Assembly: GCF_964340395.1 (NCBI RefSeq)
Contig: NC_135566.1
Span: 22,416,635-22,480,634 of the forward strand
DNA: 64,000 nucleotides
Reading direction: 5' to 3'
From: Glandiceps talaboti
Taxonomy: Eukaryota > Hemichordata > Enteropneusta > Spengelidae
Below are positions 46,701 through 59,773 of this stretch, piece by piece. How positions within the stretch are numbered: position 1 is the stretch's first letter; each line of letters starts with the position of its first letter. The notes beneath the pieces are model-generated. The model ran no database searches. It saw only the letters and a list, made by a program, of their open reading frames with translations, and had not been told where the DNA came from. A program made the translations under genes and the position numbers.

Positions 46701-49700
46701 TAATGTACATGTAGGTGTGTCTGTGGTAGAAACTACATAATGTACATGTAGGTGTGTCTGTGGTAGAAACTACATAATGTACATGTAGGTGTGTCTGTGG
46801 TAGAAACTACATAATGTACATGTAGGTGTGTCTGTGGTAGGAACTACACAATGTACATGTAGGTGTGTCTGTGGTAGGAACTACACAATGTACATGTAGG
46901 TGTGTCTATGGTAGGAACTACACAATGTACATGTAGGTGTGTCTGTGGTAGGAACTACATAATGTACATGTAGGTGTGTCTGTGGTAGAAACTACACAAT
47001 GTACATGTAGGAGTGTCTGTGGTAGGAACTACACAATGTACATGTAGGAGTGTCTGTGGTAGGAACTACACAATGTACATGTACATGTAGGAGTGTCTAT
47101 GGTAGGAACTACACAATGTACATGTAGGAGTGTCTATGGTAGGAACTACACAATGTACATGTAGGAGTGTCTGTGGTAGGAACTACACAATGTACATGTA
47201 CATGTAGGAGTGTCTGTGGTAGGAACTACATAATGTACATGTAGGTGTGTCTGTGGTAGGAACTACACAATGTACATGTAGGTGTGTCTATGGTAGGAAC
47301 TACACAATGTACATGTAGGAGTGTCTGTGGTAGAAACTACATAATGTACATGTAGGGGTGTCTGTGGTAGAAACTACATAATGTACATGTACATGTAGGT
47401 GTGTCTGTGGTAGAAACTACACAATGTACATGTAGGTGTGTCTATGGTAGGAACTACACAATGTACATGTAGGTGTGTCTATGGTAGGAACTACACAATG
47501 TACATGTAGGTGTGTCTGTGGTAGGAACTACACAATGTACATGTACATGTAGGAGTGTCTGTGGTAGGAACTACACAATGTACATGTAGGTGTGTCTGTG
47601 GTAGGAACTACACAATGTACATGCATGTGTGTCTGTGGTAGGAACTACACAATGTACATGTAGGAGTGTCTGTGGTAGAAACTACATAATGTACATGTAG
47701 GTGTGTCTGTGGTAGGAACTACACAATGTACATGTACATGTAGGAGTGTCTGTGGTAGGAACTACACAATGTACATGTAGGAGTGTCTGTGGTAGGAACT
47801 ACACAATGTACAAATGTACATGTAGGAGTGTCTGTGGTAGGAACTACACAATGTACATGTAGGTGTGTCTGTGGTAGGAACTACACAATGTACATGTAGG
47901 TGTGTCTGTGGTAGGAACTACACAATGTACATGTAGGTGTGTCTGTGGTAGGAACTACACAATGTACATGTAGGTGTGTCTGTGGTAGGAACTACACAAT
48001 GTACATGTAGGTGTGTCTGTGGTAGGAACTACACAATGTACATGTACATGTAGGAGTGTCTGTGGTAGGAACTACACAATGTACATGTAGGTGTGTCTGT
48101 GGTAGGAACTACACAATGTACATGTACATGTAGGAGTGTCTGTGGTAGGAACTACACAATGTACATGTAGGAGTGTCTGTGGTAGAAACTACATAATGTA
48201 CATGTAGGTGTGTCTGTGGTAGGAACTACACAATGTACATGTACATGTAGGAGTGTCTGTGGTAGGAACTACACAATGTACATGTAGGAGTGTCTGTGGT
48301 AGGAACTACATAATGTACATGTAGGTGTGTCTATGGTAGGAACTACACAATGTACATGTAGGTGTGTCTATGGTAGGAACTACACAATGTACATGTATGT
48401 GTGTCTGTGGTAGGAACTACATAATGTACATGTAGGTGTGTCTGTGGTAGAAACTACATAATGTACATGTAGGTGTGTCTGTGGTAGAAACTACATAATG
48501 TACATGTAGGTGTGTCTGTGGTAGAAACTACATAATGTACATGTAGGTGTGTCTGTGGTAGGAACTACACAATGTACATGTAGGTGTGTCTGTGGTAGGA
48601 ACTACACAATGTACATGTAGGTGTGTCTATGGTAGGAACTACACAATGTACATGTAGGTGTGTCTGTGGTAGGAACTACATAATGTACATGTAGGTGTGT
48701 CTGTGGTAGAAACTACACAATGTACATGTAGGTGTGTCTATGGTAGGAACTACACAATGTACATGTAGGTGTGTCTGTGGTAGGAACTACACAATGTACA
48801 TGTACATGTAGGAGTGTCTGTGGTAGGAACTACACAATGTACATGTAGGTGTGTCTGTGGTAGGAACTACACAATGTACATGCATGTGTGTCTGTGGTAG
48901 GAACTACACAATGTACATGTAGGAGTGTCTGTGGTAGAAACTACATAATGTACATGTAGGTGTGTCTGTGGTAGGAACTACACAATGTACATGTACATGT
49001 AGGAGTGTCTGTGGTAGGAACTACACAATGTACATGTACATGTAGGAGTGTTTGTGGTAGGAACTACACAATGTACATGTAGGAGTGTCTGTGGTAGGAA
49101 CTACACAATGTACATGTAGGAGTGTCTGTGGTAGGAACTACACAATGTACATGTATGTGTGTCTGTAGTAGGAACTACACAATGTACATGTAGGAGTGTC
49201 TGTGGTAGGAACTACACAATGTACATGTAGGAGTGTCTGTGGTAGGAACTACACAATGTACATGTAGGAGTGTCTGTGGTAGGAACTACACAATGTACAT
49301 GTACATGTAGGAGTGTCTGTGGTAGGAACTACACAATGTACATGTACATGTAGGAGTGTCTGTGGTAGGAACTACACAATGTACATGTAGGAGTGTCTGT
49401 GGTAGGAACTACACAATGTACATGTAGGAGTGTCTGTGGTAGGAACTACACAATGTACATGTACATGTAGGAGTGTCTGTGGTAGGAACTACACAATGTA
49501 CATGTACATGTAGGAGTGTCTGTGGTAGGAACTACACAATGTACATGTACATGTAGGTGTGTCTGTGGTAGGAACTACACAATGTACATGTATGTGTGTC
49601 TGTGGTAGGAACTACACAATATACATGTAGTGTCTATGGTAGGAACTACACAATGTACATGTAGGAGTGTCTGTGGTAGGAACTGCACAATGTACATGTA

Positions 49701-52700
49701 GGTGTGTCTATGGTAGGAACTACACAATGTACATGTAGGAGTGTCTGTGGTAGGAACTACACAATGTACATGTAGGAGTGTCTGTGGTAGAAACTACACA
49801 ATGTACATGTACATGTAGGAGTGTCTGTGGTAGGAACTACACAATGTACATGTATGTGTGTCTGTGGTAGGAACTACACAATGTACATGTAGTGTCTATG
49901 GTAGGAACTACACAATGTACATGTAGGAGTGTCTATGGTAGGAACTACACAATGTACATGTACATGTAGGAGTGTCTATGGTAGGAACTACACAATGTAC
50001 ATGTAGGTGTGTCTATGGTAGGAACTACACAATGTACATGTAGGAGTGTCTATGGTAGGAACTACACAATGTACATGTAGGTGTGTCTATGGTAGGAACT
50101 ACACAATGTACATGTAGGAGTGTCTGTGGTAGGAACTACACAATGTACATGTAGGTGTGTCTGTGGTAGGAACTACACAATGTACATGTAGGTGTGTCTG
50201 TGGTAGGAACTACACAATGTACATGTAGGTGTGTCTGTGGTAGGAACTACACAATGTACATGTACATGTAGGAGTGTCTGTGGTAGGAACTACACAATGT
50301 ACATGTAGGAGTGTCTGTAGTAGGAACTACACAATGTACATGTAGGTGTGTCTGTGGTAGGAACTACACAATGTACATGTACATGTAGGAGTGTCTGTGG
50401 TAGGAACTACACAATGTACATGTAGGTGTGTCTGTGGTAGGAACTACACAATGTACATGTACATGTAGGAGTGTCTGTGGTAGGAACTACACAATGTACA
50501 TGTACATGTAGGAGTGTCTGTGGTAGGAACTACACAATGTACATGTACATGTAGGAGTGTCTGTGGTAGGAACTACACAATGTACATGTAGGTGTGTCTG
50601 TGGTAGGAACTACACAATGTACATGTACATGTAGGAGTGTCTGTGGTAGGAACTACACAATGTACATGTAGGTGTGTCTGTGGTAGGAACTACACAATGT
50701 ACATGTATGTGTGTCTGTGGTAGGAACTACACAATGTACATGTAGGAGTGTCTGTGGTAGGAACTACACAATGTACATGTAGGTGTGTCTGTGGTAGGAA
50801 CTACACAATGTACATGTAGGTGTGTCTATGGTAGGAACTACACAATGTACATGTACATGTAGGAGTGTCTATGGTAGGAACTACACAATGTACATGTAGG
50901 AGTGTCTGTAGTAGGAACTACACAATGTACATGTAGGTGTGTCTGTGGTAGGAACTACACAATGTACATGTAGGAGTGTCTGTAGTAGGAACTACACAAT
51001 GTACATGTAGGTGTGTCTGTGGTAGGAACTACACAATGTACATGTAGGTGTGTCTGTGGTAGGAACTACACAATGTACATGTACATTTGTATGTGTGTCT
51101 GTGGTAGGAACTACACAATGTACATGTAGGTGTGTCTATGGTAGGAACTACACAATGTACATGTAGGAGTGTCTGTGGTAGGAACTACACAATGTACATG
51201 TAGGTGTGTCTGTGGTAGGAACTACACAATGTACATGTAGGTGTGTCTGTGGTAGGAACTACACAATGTACATGTAGGTGTGTCTGTGGTAGGAACTACA
51301 CAATGTACATGTACATGTAGGAGTGTCTGTGGTAGGAACTACACAATGTACATGTAGGAGTGTCTGTAGTAGGAACTACACAATGTACATGTAGGTGTGT
51401 CTGTGGTAGGAACTACACAATGTACATGTACATGTAGGAGTGTCTGTGGTAGGAACTACACAATGTACATGTAGGTGTGTCTGTGGTAGGAACTACACAA
51501 TGTACATGTACATGTAGGAGTGTCTGTGGTAGGAACTACACAATGTACATGTACATGTAGGAGTGTCTGTGGTAGGAACTACACAATGTACATGTAGGTG
51601 TGTCTGTGGTAGGAACTACACAATGTACATGTATGTGTGTCTGTGGTAGGAACTACACAATGTACATGTAGGAGTGTCTGTGGTAGGAACTACACAATGT
51701 ACATGTACATGTAGGAGTGTCTGTGGTAGGAACTACACAATGTACATGTAGGAGTGTCTGTGGTAGGAACTACACAATGTACATGTACATGTAGGAGTGT
51801 CTGTAGTAGGAACTACACAATGTACATGTAGGTGTGTCTATGGTAGGAACTACACAATGTACATGTAGGTGTGTCTATGGTAGGAACTACACAATGTACA
51901 TGTAGGAGTGTCTGTAGTAGGAACTACACAATGTACATGTAGGTGTGTCTGTGGTAGGAACTACACAATGTACATGTAGGAGTGTCTGTAGTAGGAACTA
52001 CACAATGTACATGTAGGTGTGTCTGTGGTAGGAACTACACAATGTACATGTAGGTGTGTCTGTGGTAGGAACTACACAATGTACATGTACATTTGTATGT
52101 GTGTCTGTGGTAGGAACTACACAATGTACATGTAGGTGTGTCTATGGTAGGAACTACACAATGTACATGTAGGAGTGTCTGTAGTAGGAACTACACAATG
52201 TACATGTAGGTGTGTCTGTGGTAGGAACTACACAATGTACATGTAGGTGTGTCTGTGGTAGGAACTACACAATGTACATGTAGGAGTGTCTGTGGTAGGA
52301 ACTACACAATGTACATGTACATGTAGGAGTGTCTGTGGTAGGAACTACACAATGTACATGTACATGTAGGAGTGTCTGTGGTAGGAACTACACAATGTAC
52401 ATGTACATGTAGGTGTGTCTGTGGTAGGAACTACACAATGTACATGTAGGTGTGTCTGTGGTAGGAACTACACAATGTACATGCATGTGTGTCTGTGGTA
52501 GGAACTACACAATGTACATGTAGGTGTGTCTGTGGTAGGAACTACACAATGTACATGTAGGAGTGTCTGTGGTAGGAACTACACAATGTACATGTAGGAG
52601 TGTCTGTGGTAGGAACTACACAATGTACATGTAGGTGTGTCTGTGGTAGGAACTACACAATGTACATGTAGGTGTGTCTGTGGTAGGAACTACACAATGT

Positions 52701-55700
52701 ACATGTAGGTGTGTCTGTGGTAGGAACTACACAATGTACATGTACATGTAGGAGTGTCTGTGGTAGGAACTACACAATGTACATGTACATGTAGGAGTGT
52801 CTGTGGTAGGAACTACACAATGTACATGTAGGTGTGTCTGTGGTAGGAACTACACAATGTACATGTAGGTGTGTCTATGGTAGGAACTACACAATGTACA
52901 TGTAGGAGTGTCTGTGGTAGGAACTACACAATGTACATGTAGGTGTGTCTATGGTAGGAACTACACAATGTACATGTAGGAGTGTCTGTGGTAGGAACTA
53001 CACAATGTACATGTAGGTGTGTCTGTGGTAGGAACTACACAATGTACATGTATGTGTGTCTGTGGTAGGAACTACACAATGTACATGTAGGAGTGTCTAT
53101 GGTAGGAACTACACAATGTACATGTAGGAGTGTCTGTGGTAGGAACTACACAATGTACATGTAGGTGTGTCTGTGGTAGGAACTACACAATGTACATGTA
53201 GGAGTGTCTGTGGTAGGAACTACACAATGTACATGTAGGAGTGCCTATGGTAGGAACTACACAATGTACATGTAGGTGTGTCTGTAGTAGGAACTACACA
53301 ATGTACATGTAGGTGTGTCTATGGTAGGAACTACACAATGTACATGTAGGAGTGTCTGTGGTAGGAACTACACAATGTACATGTACATGTAGGAGTGTCT
53401 ATGGTAGGAACTACACAATGTACATCCTCACATGTAGGAGTGTCTGTGGTAGGAACTACACAATGTACATGTAGGAGTGTCTGTGGTAGGAACTACACAA
53501 TGTACATGTAGGAGTGTCTGTGGTAGGAACTACACAATGTACATGTACATGTAGGAGTGTCTATGGTAGGAACTACACAATGTACATGTAGGAGTGTCTA
53601 TGGTAGGAACTACACAATGTACATGTAGGAGTGTCTGTGGTAGGAACTACACAATGTACATGTACATGTAGGAGTGTCTGTGGTAGGAACTACATAATGT
53701 ACATGTAGGTGTGTCTGTGGTAGGAACTACACAATGTACATGTACATGTAGGTGTGTCTGTGGTAGAAACTACACAATGTACATGTAGGTGTGTCTATGG
53801 TAGGAGCTACACAATGTACATGTAGGTGTGTCTGTGGTAGGAACTACATAATGTACATGTAGGTGTGTCTATGGTAGGAACTACACAATGTACATGTATG
53901 TGTGTCTGTGGTAGGAACTACATAATGTACATGTAGGTGTGTCTGTGGTAGGAACTACACAATGTACATGTAGGAGTGTCTGTGGTAGGAACTACATAAT
54001 GTACATGTAGGTGTGTCTATGGTAGGAACTACACAATGTACATGTAGGTGTGTCTATGGTAGGAACTACACAATGTACATGTAGGTGTGTCTATGGTAGG
54101 AACTACACAATGTACATGAATGTGTGTCTGTGGTAGGAACTACATAATGTACATGTAGGTGTGTCTGTGGTAGAAACTACATAATGTACATGTAGGTGTG
54201 TCTGTGGTAGAAACTACACAATGTACATGTAGGTGTGTCTATGGTAGGAACTACACAATGTACATGTAGGTGTGTCTGTGGTAGGAACTACATAATGTAC
54301 ATGTAGGTGTGTCTGTGGTAGAAACTACACAATGTACATGTAGGTGTGTCTATGGTAGGAACTACACAATGTACATGTAGGTGTGTCTGTGGTAGGAACT
54401 ACACAATGTACATGTACATGTAGGAGTGTCTGTGGTAGGAACTACACAATGTACATGTAGGTGTGTCTGTGGTAGGAACTACACAATGTACATGCATGTG
54501 TGTCTGTGGTAGGAACTACACAATGTACATGTAGGAGTGTCTGTGGTAGAAACTACATAATGTACATGTAGGTGTGTCTGTGGTAGGAACTACACAATGT
54601 ACATGTACATGTAGGAGTGTCTGTGGTAGGAACTACACAATGTACATGTACATGTAGGAGTGTTTGTGGTAGGAACTACACAATGTACATGTAGGAGTGT
54701 CTGTGGTAGGAACTACACAATGTACATGTAGGAGTGTCTGTGGTAGGAACTACACAATGTACATGTATGTGTGTCTGTAGTAGGAACTACACAATGTACA
54801 TGTAGGAGTGTCTGTGGTAGGAACTACACAATGTACATGTAGGAGTGTCTGTGGTAGGAACTACACAATGTACATGTAGGAGTGTCTGTGGTAGGAACTA
54901 CACAATGTACATGTACATGTAGGAGTGTCTGTGGTAGGAACTACACAATGTACATGTACATGTAGGAGTGTCTGTGGTAGGAACTACACAATGTACATGT
55001 AGGAGTGTCTGTGGTAGGAACTACACAATGTACATGTAGGAGTGTCTGTGGTAGGAACTACACAATGTACATGTACATGTAGGAGTGTCTGTGGTAGGAA
55101 CTACACAATGTACATGTACATGTAGGAGTGTCTGTGGTAGGAACTACACAATGTACATGTACATGTAGGTGTGTCTGTGGTAGGAACTACACAATGTACA
55201 TGCATGTGTGTCTGTGGTAGGAACTACACAATGTACATGCATGTGTGTCTGTGGTAGGAACTACACAATGTACATGTAGGTGTGTCTGTGGTAGGAACTA
55301 CACAATGTACATGTAGGAGTGTCTGTGGTAGGAACTACACAATGTACATGTAGGAGTGTCTGTGGTAGGAACTACACAATGTACATGTAGGTGTGTCTGT
55401 GGTAGGAACTACACAATGTACATGTACATGTAGGAGTGTCTGTGGTAGGAACTACACAATGTACATGTACATGTAGGAGTGTCTGTGGTAGGAACTACAC
55501 AATGTACATGTAGGTGTGTCTGTGGTAGGAACTACACAATGTACATGTAGGTGTGTCTATGGTAGGAACTACACAATGTACATGTAGGAGTGTCTGTGGT
55601 AGGAACTACACAATGTACATGTAGGTGTGTCTATGGTAGGAACTACACAATGTACATGTAGGAGTGTCTGTGGTAGGAACTACACAATGTACATGTAGGT

Positions 55701-58700
55701 GTGTCTGTGGTAGGAACTACACAATGTACATGTATGTGTGTCTGTGGTAGGAACTACACAATGTACATGTAGGAGTGTCTATGGTAGGAACTACACAATG
55801 TACATGTAGGAGTGTCTGTGGTAGGAACTACACAATGTACATGTAGGTGTGTCTGTGGTAGGAACTACACAATGTACATGTAGGAGTGTCTGTGGTAGGA
55901 ACTACACAATGTACATGTAGGAGTGCCTATGGTAGGAACTACACAATGTACATGTAGGTGTGTCTATGGTAGGAACTACACAATGTACATGTAGGTGTGT
56001 CTATGGTAGGAACTACACAATGTACATGTAGGAGTGTCTGTGGTAGGAACTACACAATGTACATGTACATGTAGGAGTGTCTATGGTAGGAACTACACAA
56101 TGTACATGTAGGAGTGTCTGTGGTAGGAACTACACAATGTACATGTAGGAGTGTCTGTGGTAGGAACTACACAATGTACATGTACATGTAGGAGTGTCTA
56201 TGGTAGGAACTACACAATGTACATGTAGGAGTGTCTATGGTAGGAACTACACAATGTACATGTAGGAGTGTCTGTGGTAGGAACTACACAATGTACATGT
56301 ACATGTAGGAGTGTCTGTGGTAGGAACTACACAATGTACATGTACATGTAGGAGTGTCTGTGGTAGGAACTACACAATGTACATGTAGGTGTGTCTGTGG
56401 TAGGAACTACACAATGTACATGTAGGTGTGTCTGTGGTAGGAGCTACACAATGTACATGTAGGTGTGTCTGTGGTAGGAACTACACAATGTACATGTAGG
56501 TGTGTCTATGGTAGGAACTACACAATGTACATGTAGGTGTGTCTATGGTAGGAACTACACAATGTACATGTAGGTGTGTCTGTGGTAGAAACTACATAAT
56601 GTACATGTAGGTGTGTCTGTGGTAGAAACTACATAATGTACATGTAGGTGTGTCTGTGGTAGAAACTACACAATGTACATGTAGGTGTGTCTATGGTAGG
56701 AACTACACAATGTACATGTAGGTGTGTCTGTGGTAGGAACTACACAATGTACATGTACATGTAGGAGTGTCTGTGGTAGGAACTACACAATGTACATGTA
56801 GGTGTGTCTGTGGTAGGAACTACACAATGTACATGCATGTGTGTCTGTGGTAGGAACTACACAATGTACATGTAGGAGTGTCTGTGGTAGAAACTACATA
56901 ATGTACATGTAGGTGTGTCTGTGGTAGGAACTACACAATGTACATGTACATGTAGGAGTGTCTGTGGTAGGAACTACACAATGTACATGTAGGAGTGTCT
57001 GTGGTAGAAACTACATAATGTACATGTATGTGTGTCTGTGGTAGGAACTACATAATGTACATGTAGGAGTGTCTGTGGTAGGAACTACACAATGTACATG
57101 TAGGAGTGTCTGTGGTAGAAACTACATAATGTACATGTAGGTGTGTCTGTGGTAGAAACTACATAATGTACATGTACATGTAGGTGTGTCTGTGGTAGGA
57201 ACTACACAATGTACATGTAGGAGTGTCTGTGGTAGGAACTACACAATGTACATGTAGGTGTGTCTGTGGTAGGAACTACACAATGTACAAATGTACATGT
57301 AGGTGTGTCTGTGGTAGGAACTACACAATGTACAAATGTACATGTAGGTGTGTCTGTGGTAGAAACTACACAATGTACAAATGTACATGTAGGTGTGTCT
57401 GTAGTAGGAACTACACAATGTACATGTACATGTAGGTGTGTCTGTAGTAGGAACTACACAATGTACATGTACATGTAGGTGTGTCTGTGGTAGAAACTAC
57501 ACAATGTACAAATGTACATGTAGGTGTGTCTGTAGTAGGAACTACACAATGTACACGTAGAAGTGTCTGTGGTAGGAACTACATAATGTACATGTAGGTG
57601 TGTCTATGGTACATTTAGGAGCTAGTACATTACAGTTACATGGGCATTTTAAAGGATGTGGCTGAGATAGGGGCTACACAATGTACACCTACATGTAGGC
57701 AGTGTCACGCTAGTGTGCATATTTTGCAGAGTTTGGTTACACAGCTACCCTAATCTTTAGTTTGCAGCTACAATACAAAACCAAATCATAGAGATCATGA
57801 CCAGATGTTTGTCTTACCTCAATCTTCCAGCTAGCATTTAACATAATGACTCCCTTTTGTTCTCTCAGGTCTTTATTTGTGAAATAACTTAGACATCCAT
57901 GTTTCAAAATAAACCATCTTTCCTTCCAGCTTGCAAGTCTATGACCTTTCTTTGTCATAATTCCCTGATGACAAAGATGAAAAGTTTGATTTTACCACAC
58001 ACAATGCAGGTTTTACATGTTTGAACAAACTATGGCTTTTTATACCATAGTTGTTTTGTGTTGTGACAACTCATGACTATGTTAAAGGATGTACAGTGTT
58101 TGAAATAGGAGTCAAAATATTACAAGTAGGAGGTTTAATAATATTATTATTGCCCAGTATTTTTCTTTATTTAGCTTGAAAATGTTTGTGACATCACTAA
58201 TCTAGCAACTCATACATAGTGACAATGGCTCCTTTAGGTCACTTGTATTTTCCTTGTCTGAACACAGGAACAATAGGAGTCTGAGAGTATTTTAACTTGG
58301 AACTCATTGTGTAGTATACACATGTATAGTAATCATACATGTGGGAATGAAATTCACAACTATTCATATGAATTAGATTCCTCCATGATATGCCAAAATA
58401 TTGAATAAGGATAAATCATAAAGATATCATTTTTATTGTCAATGTTCATGTCATAGATTAATGAGATGCTATAGTGCATTATGGCAAACTTTGAGCAAAC
58501 CATGAATACAAATAAATATTGAAGCCCCATTACAACCATCAGAATAACTAATTTATTGCTAACATGTCAACATTTTAAATGTTGTATAAAATTTCCTGGT
58601 ACAGATAATCAACATTTACCTTTTTCACAACTTCATTAATAATTTCATCATATATTTCTGCAACTGCTTCAGCAACACATGCTTCATCAAGGCCAGCAGC

Positions 58701-59676
58701 AAATTTTGTCTCTATTGCATGTAAGACCTGCCAGAATGACATCAATGGTAAACCCTTTCGCATTTCCTCAAAGTCTGCCTCATTCCATTTCCTTCCCATG
58801 GCAATAACAATTTTTTCCAGGATGTGTGCAACTTCTTCATGATCCATCCTCAGGGGATAATCATTTGGTTCAGCCAGTCGGTTAAACACTCGCCATAACT
58901 TGTATGTATCAGTGTCCTGTAGGATTTTATTCTGTCTTTCTAAGGGTACTTTGGAACACAGCATCCAGCAAACACTAAACATCTCATCTAGCTCCAATGA
59001 ACCTTGTGAGAAGAGTTCTAGCTCTATGAAACGTTTAAATTCTTCGAAAGATAGTGTCATTTTCTCATCACTGTACTGATCTTCCAGAGCATCAACAGAT
59101 GTTCTGATGTCTTTAACACCTGTTGCTGTACTGATGTTAGCTGTGACAACCTGTAAAACAGGCAATGACAAGAATCATGGCAAGTAAAAAACATAGTTTT
59201 TTTGTATTTACAATGTATCCAAATTTCCACAAATTGTATACCCTTCACACAGCTGACTGAATACATTAAAACAAATACCACCAATGGCATTGTTGCACTA
59301 CTTTTAAGTTTGTGATAATTTAATTTTTTGATCTACATTCCAATCCAGCCAATCCTTGTTGTTACCCATACAATTTGAGCCATCATGTTACATTGTACAT
59401 TTGTATATGCAGTTTTTTAGTTGCTGGGTGACTATATTTCATTTTATTGAATATTTATTATTTTGTTGACATATTTACACATGTCACAAAACAAAGTGAC
59501 ATGCATACAGGTACGGTCAAATTTACCTATGTCACAAAACAAAGTGACATGCATACATGTATGGTCAAATTTACATATGTCACATAGGATAGGCAACAAT
59601 TTTCCAACTAAACTCCAAAAGTAATGTCCCGGGCAAATACCAAGGCAGTCGATTGGGCAGCTTTTGGGTTTGTCAT

Positions 59677-59773
<97 letters not shown>

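Larger units (their letters stand above)
32850..57817 (-). other. SWAP70-like intron 3 (~25 kb)
   Basis: This GT-AG intron splits the PH domain between Glu257 and Ser258 of the predicted protein. From left to right it holds composite repeat copy F (32856-35277), a 37/43-bp minisatellite (35395-36468), a Ty3/gypsy element (36469-41519), the rest of the minisatellite (to about 57613) and about 200 bp next to exon 3 with no recognisable element. No other exon is seen or needed, since phases and homology are continuous. Confidence 0.85.

Noticed and set aside
57223-57478. Two + strand frames with Cys/Arg/Thr repeats
   Set aside because: They follow 43-bp minisatellite units in different frames and have no coding features.
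35395-57613. CRISPR array (regular direct repeats)
   Set aside because: Units are contiguous with no unique spacers, the context is an animal intron and there are no cas genes. It is a minisatellite.
57737-57817. Extension of exon 3 past the GTAAGA donor
   Set aside because: The extra residues do not match the PH domain, while exon 4 at 32849 continues it exactly in phase.
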